Assembly: GCF_028476545.1 (NCBI RefSeq)
Contig: NW_026732287.1
Span: 62,001-126,000 of the forward strand
Direction of reading: 5' to 3'
Length of the DNA stretch: 64,000 nucleotides
DNA from: Physella acuta
Taxonomy: Eukaryota; Mollusca; Gastropoda; Physidae
The first letter of the stretch is position 1, and every line of letters starts with the position of its first letter. The translations under genes were made by a program, and so were the position numbers. The notes beneath the pieces were generated by a model. It saw only the letters and a list, made by a program, of their open reading frames with translations. It was not told the origin of the DNA and made no database searches. Below are positions 10,801-21,000 of the stretch, one piece after another.

Positions 10801-13800
10801 GTAAGTGACAGCTCGCTTGGCTCCACCCACGCTTAAAACTAAGGAAAAAAACTTTAGTCTCATCCAGTTTGAACGCCATTCAGTTTTAAAACCCCTGCTA
10901 AATGCAGAAAGTGATCGGGCTAAATTCCAGCCGGCACAATTTGCATCCCCAGGGCGAGTGTTATCCCTTGCGCTGCTCCCCAGGCAAGCTACTGCGACAC
11001 GGCGAGTGTGTTACCTCCCTGTCCATGATCACAGGTCTGGGCTACAGACTTGGCTGCTGGGTGGTACCGGTGGGGGCACAGGACCAGAACAGCTCACTTG
11101 AGATCAGCCAGCTCTCGCCCTCTCTGCTGATTGCCACATTTGAGGCTGAAGTATGTCTTTCTTGTCATACAGCTACACGTTATATGTATGTGTTTCTAAT
11201 CATACAGCTACACGTTATATGTATGTCTTTCTTGTCATACAGCTACACAAGTTTTATGTATGTGTTTCTTGTCATATGTGTTTCTTATCATACCGCTAAA
11301 CACGTTTTGTATGTGTTCCTTTTTTATTAGCTATACAAATTATAATCTCTGATTTTAAATATTTCAACTTTCATAAACAATTTTACTCTAATTTTTTCCA
11401 AGAGTTTTTGCTTCAGTAGGAACATTGTACAATTTTTTATGTGGTGTGATGTCATGTAAGGTACTGTAAGGTGTGTGTGGGGGGGGGGTGTTGTAAAAAA
11501 AACCTGGGGTCTAGCGGCTAGTAACATTGTCAAGAAATTAAGCAGTATTAATTTTTTTTATCCTGCTGCAGTTTGCATTGTTGGTTAGCGTTGCTTGAGT
11601 CGGATTTAGAGAGATAGAGTGAGTGAGAGATAGAAAAAGAACGTGTAAGTATGTGTGTGTATGAGAGAGAGTGTGTGTGTGTGTGTGTGTGTATGAGTAA
11701 ATGCTCCTCCTACCAATAGCTAATAGCTCTACTCCATCCACATGTGCCTCTACAGCTGCAAACGTTACTCAACTCTCTCGCTGATATCTACACAATCACC
11801 ACGACTCTCGTTCATAATGGTCAGTCTTCTCAAAGACAGGGTCAGTCTCCTGAGGGAACCAACCAGTTCCCTTTCGCCTACAGCATCTCCGGAACTTTGA
11901 TAGCACCGACTGACGTCAAGAGAGACAACTTTGAAACTTCAGCTCTGGGGCGGTTTTTTACCAGTGACGTCAGAGTGGAGGTTGGGACAGAGCTGAACCT
12001 GACGCTCCAGACTGTCTTGGGGGTGGGAGGGACGGACGGCCTGGCCTGTGAGCTCACCTCTGATGTCAACTACAGCCTCACCTGTCTGACCTCCAGCATA
12101 GCAGGGCCCGTGGCCCCGTCAATTGACATGGTGGCCATTGAAAGCTCGTACCTACACCTGGCCAGAACCCTAACCTGCAGCTACGTCAGCTTTGAGCCTA
12201 ACCAATACCACCTACATAACAATAATCCTTTATCTATGAATAAAATAACATTGAAACTCAACAAGTCTGAAATCAGTTTTTCGGGAATTTCCGATTTAAA
12301 TATGCTATTTATAGAGAAAGATGGTCAATTAAAAGTGTGCCGAGAGCTTCTAGACAACAAGATGCTGCAGTTGAGGATGAGAGATCTCCGCGTCGTCCAC
12401 TACATGCCTGACCTCGCCACTAGCGCCCTAGCTGGGTATCTCCTAACCTGGTGCTGTCTGCTGGCCTCGATTGTGTGTCTTCTCCTCACCTTAACCACCT
12501 ACGTTCGGTTTTCTGTGTTGAGGACCACGGCGGGCAAAAACAACATGTTCCTCTGTACCAGTCTTCTACTTGCCCAGACTTCACTGCTGGCTGCTTCACA
12601 TGGGTACGTCACTGGTCAGTTCAGATTTGTAAAGCGCAATTCACACGTATAACATGTTGGTGTATTTACATCTGAAGCTTTAGTCGTTATACTTAGCTTT
12701 GCCGCCTAATTGTAATTGTTTTTAGTCAATCTTGAAATTTTTTTCTAAAATATTAAGGAATCGGTGCAATATTGGTTATGAATTTTTTTTCAGTTGTTTT
12801 GAAAGGTCTTTAACAATGCAAAGTATATGTTAAATTTTAGTTTCAATAATTACTTTCTAACATACTAAAGCAATTTCTGGGACCTTTACCTCACCCGCAC
12901 TCTTTGTTACTAAAGTCATCCTCTCCACTATCCCTGTTTACAAGCTTTTATTTAATGTGTTGTCTCTATTTGTTTTCTGTCGTCATAGGTCGAAACTGCC
13001 GAACGCAATTGCGAGCACTTGCAACTGACCGACTCGTTTCAAACTTGACACTTTGACATTTGCATTTTGATATCAAATTTTACTTTATTGGTGCCTAATT
13101 CATTTGTTATGAATTAATAAAATTTACTAAATAAACTAAGGGCCATTCTATTATTCCGCTCCATTTTCCGTGTATTTCATATCCACTTGGTATTTTATCA
13201 TGAAACTTTATTGTATTAAAAAAATTAAGTAGGCCCGCTTTAAAAAAAAAACCACATTTGAATAGCAAGCTTTTGTGTAATAATGCAATAAAATTGAGAA
13301 AATCATTTATTTTCATATTTAAATAACTAAACAGAAAAGCGATTGTCTCTTCTTAAATATTAGTAAAATTATCCAATAAATAATATAGTGACCTACTCTT
13401 TTCTTTATAGTTATTTAAAAAGTAGTGTATTATTATTTGTTTAAGAGAAAATAATTTAACTGTAAAATTTATAACACACCACCAGGAAACCAATAATTTT
13501 CACCTGAACGAATAACTTCGAATGGTAAAATCTCCAGGAGAGGCCCCAGTCACCTGTGTACAGTCCTTGGCATGACGACTCACTACCTGTGGCTGTGGAT
13601 GTTTGCCTGGTGTTTTACCTGCAGCTTCCACATGTTCCAAGTCTTCACGCTTCACGTCAGAGTCCCCATGAGTTCACGTGAAGAGAACGCCAATCTGGTG
13701 AAGAAAATGGTTGCAACACTTGTCTTGCCGGCTGTGGTGGTGGCTGTGGTGGTTGTCTTCTCGTTGGTGACGTCTGCTGGTAGGGACGTTGGTTACGGTC

Positions 13801-14619
13801 AAGTCACGTGTTATCTGGACTCACCGCTTCTCATTGGTCAGTCAATGTTGTCTTAAGCCCTAAAGACATCTAAAGTGTTCGACCAGTATTGGGGTCTTTG
13901 TGGCACTACAGTTGATTATCTCATAATCTGCCATCTGTCTCCATCCTCTGCTGCCCTGAGTGGTGTCTTTGCCTTTTCTTTCTTCTCCCACCTGGCACAT
14001 TGCCCTACATAATTTTTTCGGATAGGTCAATGGCTGTTTAGCAGTGCAAGGGGAATAGTTCAATTTATTTTACGCGAATTTAAGTGATGTAGGAGTTATC
14101 CCTCCCATAAAAAATATATAGCTGTAATAGCTGTAAACCTATCCGTTGTTTAACCCACAGGTTTAGCTGTTATCTTACCCCTGGCTCTCGTCGCCGTATT
14201 CAACGTGGGTTTCTTCAGCGCTACGGTCTACACCATCAACAAGATCCGTGGTCTGCAGACCTCCGAGACGTTCAAGAAGGACGACCAGAAAAATGTTTTC
14301 GTCTACATCAAGCTTTCCTCCATGACCGGCACGTTCTGGACTGTGGCGATTTTGGCTGAAGTTCTGGACAATGACGTGCTGAGGTAATTATCTGTAAGCT
14401 CTAAGGATTTAATTCGATGATCAACAAGGTGTCTTCATCTTTCCGTGTGTCCACAGGTTCATGTCCACTGTCCTGAACGGTCTACAAGGTGTCTTTATCT
14501 TCCTGTCCTACACCTGCAACAGACGGGTGTTAACTTTATACCTGGAGACCTGGAGAACTGAAGCCAAGCCGTCCAATCTTCCTACAACAGAGCGGCCAAT
14601 GGCCGCACTCAGAGCGTGA
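4810..14619 (+). CDS. Receptor gene A: SMB-domain family-B-like 7TM receptor, nine exons, exon 1 interrupted by an LTR insertion
   Basis: Coding exons: 4810-7052 (interrupted at 5447-6853), 8016-8185, 8783-8942, 10606-10800, 10953-11150, 11756-12603, 13538-13836, 14161-14383, 14457-14619; all junctions are GT-AG with phases matching genes B and C. I chose the ATG at 4810 because it opens a signal peptide (MKFHQLTLCLLISQ). Exon 1 carries the SMB-like domain (WNKTYM, then CQIYGNCCPDV). Exons 2-5 are cysteine-rich ectodomain. Exon 6 runs through LNMLFIEKDG and VCRELL to TM1 (YLLTWCCLLASIVCLLLTL) and TM2. Exon 7 has TM3-TM4, exon 8 TM5-TM6, exon 9 TM7 (NGLQGVFIFL) and a short tail. It is likely a plasma-membrane receptor with unknown ligand. 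The frame closes soon after entering the LTR insertion, so the gene is disrupted in this copy unless the insertion is spliced out; exons 2-9 remain open. I see no GPS motif. Confidence 0.82.
5447..6853. mobile_element. Composite LTR-element remnant inserted in exon 1 of gene A
   Basis: Two direct LTR-like copies of about 385 bp (5447-5831 and 5835-6218) each start TGTTGTGAATGG and end CGCAACA. They are followed by about 250 bp that begins tggtggaagcagcgg (primer-binding-site-like) and then by an inverted third copy (about 6473-6853). The whole is flanked by a 5-bp target duplication GGTAT (5442-5446 and 6854-6858). No gag or pol is visible, so this is a broken, non-autonomous derivative. The copies are very similar to one another, so the insertion looks recent. 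Superfamily cannot be assigned. Confidence 0.8.
7566..8030 (+). repeat. 88-bp tandem array of the exon 2 acceptor plus exon head, gene A
   Basis: Six copies, the last being the real exon, of an 88-bp unit. Each contains gagctgacctacaaatg (start of exon 2), about 60 bp of exon-like sequence, then ttctgtccacag, a plausible 3' splice site. Only the copy whose acceptor is at 8015 continues into the full exon 8016-8185 with its donor. As 88 is not a multiple of three, read-through shifts frame, and gagctgacc gives TGA in one frame. The same array lies in gene B at 20587-21135. Confidence 0.85.
8965..9215 (+). repeat. Intronic ~35-bp minisatellite just after the exon 3 donor of gene A
   Basis: About seven degenerate copies of a unit like aagttggtcaaagtttt followed by aaaaagctatatattc start some 25 bp downstream of the exon 3 donor (8942/8943). 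Unlike the equivalent region of gene C, the donor itself is not part of the unit. G-rich runs follow at 9425-9500. Confidence 0.75.
9905..10590. mobile_element. Hairpin MITE in intron 3 of gene A
   Basis: Positions 9919-10022 and 10067-10172 are near-perfect reverse complements (about 104-bp arms, about 45-bp loop), both carrying aaagaaaagcgtgggt at the loop side. The rest (10173-10590) is a diverged reverse complement of 3190-3520. It ends 15 bp before the acceptor of exon 4. No open frame of note is present. The class (fold-back/MITE) is inferred from structure and dispersed copies. Confidence 0.7.
11151..11310 (+). repeat. Repeats at the exon 5 donor of gene A
   Basis: Three to four degenerate copies of a 36-bp unit that starts at the donor itself (gtatgtctttcttgtcatac, then agctacacgttat). 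Each copy has a gtatgt-like donor and a catacag acceptor-like element. Only the first lies against the exon end (gaggctgaa|gtatgt). Confidence 0.65.
11620..11700. repeat. GA/GT-rich simple sequence in intron 5 of gene A
   Basis: A run of gagaga and gtgtgt dinucleotides ends about 55 bp before the acceptor of exon 6 (11755). It has no coding value. Confidence 0.8.
12935..13440. mobile_element. Hairpin-family MITE copy in intron 6 of gene A
   Basis: It starts acaagcttttatttaat and shares the blocks tctgtcgtca, gtcgaaa.tgccga and gaccgac with 3185-3300. It then has the stem arms atttaaataactaaacagaaaagcg and cttttctttatagttattt in shortened form; one arm is given here only in parts of the unit. 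More diverged than the copy at 9905-10590, so older. Confidence 0.55.
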
Positions 14620-15360
14620 TACGAGTCAATTCATTCAGCCACCTTTTAAAGCAAGTCAATTAACCCAGTCTCTATCTGAAACAAGTCAACTCATTAAATC
14701 GCTGCCAAAGGCAATACTTTAAAAACTTTATGTTGTACATTTGTTATATGACCATTGCTGTTTTTTTTTACGTATATAGAGTACTAGCCAACCCGGCCTG
14801 GCCCTATGTGAAAAACCTGTTTATTAAGCAGCATATACCCGGCATTGCCCGGTTTTAGGAAAGATACTACTTTTCGAATTAACTCTAACCATAACCAAAC
14901 AAAACACACCCAAAAAATGCAAACATAACACAAACACAAGCGCAAACCCAAACCCAGACACAAAGAAAACACAAACACAAACAAAAAGCACACGCAAACG
15001 CAAATACAAATGGAAACACAAACGCAAACCTAAAAAAATAACTCAAAATAATGCAAAAGTAAACGCAAGCATAAGCACTAACTAAAATGCAAACACGAAC
15101 GCAAAGTGCTCACAGTCTAGCCCGGGGCGCAAACATCGCACCCTGCTTGGGCGCCTGCGGATTCGCTGGATTCCTTTTAGTAAACGACTATATTACCCAA
15201 AGTTATTCATAGTCTTTTGCACTCACCGGAACGAACGTAAGCGCCATAGCGAGCACGGGAAGGCTGGAGCGTCAAATAGCACTCTGTTGGTGCGCTAGAG
15301 GACGCCCTGGATTCGATTTACTGAAGGACTTTAGTAACCCTACCTACCCCTAAACTCTTC
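14620..15360. other. Downstream region of gene A: old repeat-like and CA-rich sequence
   Basis: After the stop of gene A there is no clear AATAAA nearby. Around 14783-14860 the sequence reads acccggcattgcccgg, a motif common at ends of dispersed animal repeats. 14880-15110 is low-complexity acaaacacaaac sequence. Nothing here supports a gene. Confidence 0.4.
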
Positions 15361-15364
15361 CTAG

Positions 15365-15780
15365 CTATCTACCCCTGCACATTACCATGACACCCTGCAC
15401 ATAGCAGTATACCTTGCATATAACCAGGCTACCTACTCCTGCACATTGTCAGGCTACCCCTGTACATTACCAGGCTACCTACCCGTGTACATTACCAGGC
15501 TACCTACCCCTACACATTACCAGGCTACCTACCCCTGTACATTACCAGGCTACCTACTCCTGTACATTACCAGGCTACCTACTCCTGCACATTACCAGGC
15601 TACCTACCCCTGTACATTACCAGGCTACCTACTCCTGCACATTACCAGGCTACCTACCCCTGCACATTACCAGGCTACCTACTCCTGCACATTACCAGGC
15701 TACCTACTCCTGCACATTACCAGGCTACCTACCCCTGTACATTACCAGGCTACCTACTCCTGCACATTACCAGGCTAGCT
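15365..15780. repeat. 25-bp minisatellite
   Basis: About 17 units of ctacctacccctgcacatta followed by ccagg, with C/T variants. Long open frames across it are an artefact of the repeat length and composition. Confidence 0.9.
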
Positions 15781-15975
15781 ATCTACCAACACAAGCCCAC
15801 CTAACGAACACACGCCCACCTAACGAACATAAGCCCACCTAACGAACACAAGCCCACCTAACGAACACAAGCCCACCTAACGAACACACGCCCACCTAAC
15901 GAACATAAGCCCACCTAACGAACACAAGCCCACCTAACGAACACAAGCTCACCTAACGAACACACGCCCATATTA
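15781..15975. repeat. 19-bp minisatellite
   Basis: About ten units of acaagcccacctaacgaac (variants acacgccc and ataagccc), directly abutting the preceding 25-bp array. Confidence 0.9.
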
Positions 15976-16456
15976 CCACCAAGAGGTTGTGAAATAAACA
16001 CAGAAAATATTTTTCTGGGATTACATCAACAAATACCAAGATCAAACTTTTAATAACAAAGCTTTTACGTGGAGCCGGAAAGGGCCGGCTAAATTTCGGC
16101 ACTTGAAGTTCTCTAGTTTCTGATGCCTGCGTGGATTGTTGTTTGAGTGAAAATAGTGTGTGAGTGTGTATGTGTGTGTGAGTGTGTGACAGTATGTGTG
16201 TGAGTGAGTGTCTTATAATGTGTCTGCGTCTTGAAGTTGAATTAAAATCTCAAGCATGTATCGCCAGAATGCTTGTTGGATAAAACATCTCAAAGACAAA
16301 AAATGATTTCCCATGATGTTTGCTGAAAAAGTTTGAGTGTTCTGAGAATTTGTGACATTTGATGCAAGAGCTCAGATAGATTGGCAGGACACTGGCCGAT
16401 AGCTCAAGGGTTTAACAATACATAATAAATAATGAATAGATGGAAAGATGGATAGA

Positions 16457-16715
16457 AAGATAGGTGGGCAAACAGGTGGACAGACAGGTGGACAGACAGG
16501 TGGACAGACAGGTGAACAGACAGGTGGACAGACAGGTGGACAGACAGGTGGACAGACAGGTGGACAGACAGGTGGACAGACAGGTGGACATACAGGCGGA
16601 CAGACAGGTGGATAGGCAAGTGGACAGACAGGTGGACAGACAGGTGGATAGGCAGTGGGCATGTGAACAGACAGGTGGATAGGCAGGTGGACAGACAGGT
16701 GGACAAACAGGTAGA
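16457..16715. repeat. 12-bp minisatellite
   Basis: About 21 units of acaggtggacag with a few variants (ggataggcag). Frames open in several registers are repeat artefacts. Confidence 0.9.
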
Positions 16716-16929
16716 TAATCTTTTATAACGTTTCTCTGATTACATCACTTACATTTATTTTTACCCCCATTGTTTACCCGAGGTAACTCATGGTAACGTC
16801 AATGTCTACCAGATGCAAGGGAAGCTATCAGTGTTAACAATGAAATTGTCGTTCCTTACCACTGTACAAGTATAGAGTATCTGATTGAACTGGTGATGCT
16901 AGTCCACATTTTGATGATGTTTGTTACGG

Positions 16930-17300
16930 ATTGCATGAGTGTAGTGTTATAGGTGTCATGAGTGTAGTGTTATAGGTGTCATGAGTGTAGTGTTATAGGT
17001 GTCATGAGTGTAGTGTTATATGTGTCATGGGTGTAGTGCTATAGGTGTCATGAGTGTAGTGTTAGAGGTGTCATGAGTGTAGTGCTATAGGTGTCATGAG
17101 TGTAGTGTTATAGGTGTCATGAGTGTAGTGCTATAGGTGTCATGAGTGTAGTGCTATAGGTGTCATGGGTGTAATGTTATAGGTGTCATGGGTGTAGTGC
17201 TCTAGGTGTTATGGGTGTAGTGCTATAGGGTGTCATGAGTGTAGTGCTATAGGTGTCATGAGTGTAGTGCTATAGGTGTCATGGGTGTAGTGCTCTAGAT
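16930..17300. repeat. ~22-bp minisatellite
   Basis: About 16 units of tgtcatgagtgtagtgttat plus ag, with gttat/gctat and gag/ggg variants. It is intergenic between genes A and B. The following 490 bp to about 17790 shows no convincing feature. Confidence 0.9.
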
Positions 17301-17789
17301 CTTATGAGGCCCCAGACAACGTTGGGTGAATCAACCATGTGAATCACAACACCAATGTTGCGTTTATTTATCCTGCGACTGTAACTTGTATCAACATTAG
17401 TTACAGCATTAATATTACAGACAACAACGACAATTTATCAGACAATTTGCCCTTAATTACCAGTTGTAATTTAGCAGTGACCAAACTACCAGGTAAACTT
17501 TCAGTAATTAGCAATGTTTTCATGGATCGGAGTAACGCTAGAACACATAAAAAAGAATTTGTCATTTTTGTCTCATTTAAAATATCGTCTTACAATTTTT
17601 TTTTCGTTCTATTGTACATATTATTTTAATCCGATCCTTTTAAAACAGACAATCCTATAAATCACTTTTTCTATCTAATAACTATAAATTATAACTAACA
17701 TCACGTGATTAGAAGCTAGGTCCTTGGAATTAATTTGCCTACAAGCTGATTTAAATGAGGCATTTTATTTCAAGCAGGTCGTGCATAGA

Positions 17790-17850
17790 ATCACACACAC
17801 ACACACACACGCACGCACACACGCGCACACACACACACACTCACACTTGC
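17790..17850. repeat. (CA)n-type microsatellite
   Basis: Imperfect acacac/gcacac run about 250 bp upstream of the start codon of gene B. Just before the ATG, between 17985 and 18060, acaactgaagttga-type short repeats also occur. Confidence 0.85.
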
Positions 17851-18095
17851 GCTTACGCAATCAAAAAAAAAGAGTTTACTTTAAAATTTTAGTTCTTGCA
17901 GACAGTTTCATCCAACAATCTGGAGTGTTACACCTTTTTCAAAAAACATTTCTAAATGCTTAAATTTGAATGCTTAAAAACAAAGCAACTGAAGTTGACT
18001 ACGAAATGTAAGCGATACAACTGAAGTTGACAATGAAATGTAAGAGATACAACTGAAGATTTGACTGTTCTGGATGACACAATATTAAAACCAGG

Positions 18096-21000
18096 ATGTC
18101 GTCGAAGCTGTTATCCCTACACCTAGTTTTAATTTTATGTTCTATGAAGCGAATACAGTCAACATCTAATAGCAGTGGATTTACAATTATGCCCTATGAG
18201 GAAGCTGGTCGAGATATATTTAGTACAATGTTAACATCCAATTTTGTTTCGACTGCGCTTAATCACTCTGGATCCACCAAGATCAATGACACCAGGATCA
18301 ATGACACCAAGATCAATGACACCAAGATCTATGACACCAGGATCAATGACACCAAGATCTATGACACCAAGATCAATGACACCAATATCAATGACACCAA
18401 TATCAATGACACCAATATCAATGACACCAAGATCAATGACACCAAGATCAATGACACCAGGATCAATGACACCAAGATCAATGACACCAAGATCAATGAC
18501 ACCAAGATCCAAGACACCAAGATCAATGACACCAGGATCAATGACACCAAGATCAATGACACCAAGATCAATGACACCAAGATCAATGACACCAAGATCA
18601 ATGACACCAAGATCAATGACACCAAGATCAATGACACCAAGATCAATGACACCAAGATCAATGACACCAAGATCAATGACACCAAGATCAATGACACCAG
18701 GATCAATGACAACAAGATCAATGACACCAGGATCAATGACACCAAGATCTATGACACCAAGATCAATGCCACCAATATCAATGACACCAAGATCAATGAC
18801 ACCAAGATCAATGACACCAATATCAATGACACCAATATCAATGACACCAATATCAATGACACCAAGATCAATGACACCAAGATCAATGACACCAGGATCA
18901 ATGACACCAAGATCAATGACACCAAGATCAATGACACCAAGATCCAAGACACCAAGATCAATGACACCAGGATCAATGACACCAAGATCAATGACACCAA
19001 GATCAATGACACCAAGATCAATGACACCAAGATCAATGACACCAAGATCAATGACACCAAGATCAATGACACCAAGATCAATGACACCAAGATCAATGAC
19101 ACCAAGATCAATGACACCAAGATCAATGACACCAAGATCAATGACACCAAGATCAATGACACCAAGATCAATGACACCAAGATCAATGACACCAAGATCA
19201 ATGACACCAAGATCAATGACACCAAGATCAATGACACCAAGATCAACGACACCAAGATCAATGACACCAAGATCAATGACACCAATATAAATGACACCAA
19301 GATCAATGACACCAAGATCAATGACACCAAGATCAATGACACCAAGATCAATGACAGTGGCCATGGAGACACGTTGAATAACGAGCCAGTTAGCGCTCCT
19401 AATGTTATGTTCCCCCACATAGGTAGTGTCATGCTTGGAATAGACGGGATCATGTTCCCCTGGAACAAAACGTACATGAGCCCAAGGAATTACCAACAGA
19501 GCTACTGTCGTTACAGGTGCAGTGGGTCCATGCTAGTTGAGAGCCACAATATTAAGGATATGTTTTATCTTTTTTCTTGCAAGAAATGTTTATGTGCCAA
19601 GCCAATGTGTCAGATCTACGGCAACTGCTGTCCGGATGTAGCAGATGTCTTTTACCCTCCAATGATTGAAGGGTTCAAAGAGATTACACTCAGTCATGAA
19701 CTGACCAACGTCCAAACGTCTGGAGAGAAGCTAGAAAACTCCACGGAAAACTTGGAGAGAAAATCCTACCCTAAGCTAGGGTGTCTTATGACGTCATATA
19801 AACATTTTGTCCTCTTCATTCGGTCCTGTCCCTCACACTATGTGGGGGATCCCCACACAGTCAGGATGTGTGAGGATGACGTGCCAACACAAAACCTGAC
19901 CGTTGACCTCATCAGCCTGACCTTTGACCCCAGCACTCAAGTTTTTTATCGTAACAAGTTTTGTGCTGAGTGTAACAGTGTCAAACAGGTTTGGAAATTT
20001 CTTTTGTGTCCCTCTTTTTTATACCTTTGCCCAATCTATGAACAATCTATGATAAGAGTGCAATAATTTATACATCATAAGGTATTTAGATACTTAAGAC
20101 GTCATTACGTTAATAAATCATTAAAAAAACAATGTGAAACAGCCATGCGGAAACTAAGAATTATGTCCATGATGTTCCATTGCACGCTTGCGCGTGTTAA
20201 CTTTTGTAGGGGCGTCCGTCAGTTTGTGTCAACAAAAGTCAGCTGTTATTTTGTTTATGTGTGCTTGTGTTCACTAAAAGTGTTATTTATTATCTAAAAG
20301 CATGCGCATATTGTGCTTATGCCTCTCTTCTAAGACCGTAAAATTAAAAGTAAATTAGTCATTAATGGTATGCTCATGTTTTAATAACGCAGTTTAAAAT
20401 ATGTTTTAACAATAATCAAAACAGTATGTTGCAAAATTGTTGGAAATAAAGGCAGAAAGGTTTTTATGGCGTTAGCTCATCACTATAGTCGCTATAGTTT
20501 TTACAACGCACTCACATATTGGGCGAACTAGAATTACTTCTTTATGGACTTGAGAAAACAAAAAAAAATTATATTTCTCGTTCTAGTTCACTGGAGCTGA
20601 CCTACAAGTGCAACAGCTACATGTCTGTGTACACAGCCACATCACATTGTCCCAATGTTCTGTCCACAGCCCCACCCCTTAGAGCTGACCTACAAATGCA
20701 ACAGCTACATGTCTGTGTACACAGCCACATCATATTGTCCCAATGTTCTGTCCACAGCCCCACCCCCTGGAGCTGACCTACAAATGCAACAGCTACATGT
20801 CTGTGTACACAGCCACATCATATTGTCCCAATGTTCTGTCCACAGCCCCAGCCCCTAGAGCTGACCTACAAATGCAACAGCTACATGTCTGTGTACACAG
20901 CCACATCACACTGTCCCAATGTTCTGTCCACAGCCCCACCCCCTAGAGCTGACCTACAAATGCAACAGCTACATGTCTGTGTACACAGCCACATCACATT

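Noticed and set aside
15414-16706. Repeat-coded frames (YQATYPCTLPG, PPVCPPVCP, QVDRQVDR)
   Set aside because: They arise from 25-bp and 12-bp minisatellites with no gene signals.
18231-19496. Long open frames on both strands across the INDTK array (GVIDL-, MTPRS- and LILVS-type repeats)
   Set aside because: They are shadows of the 15-bp period; only the INDTK frame joins a signal peptide and the SMB domain.
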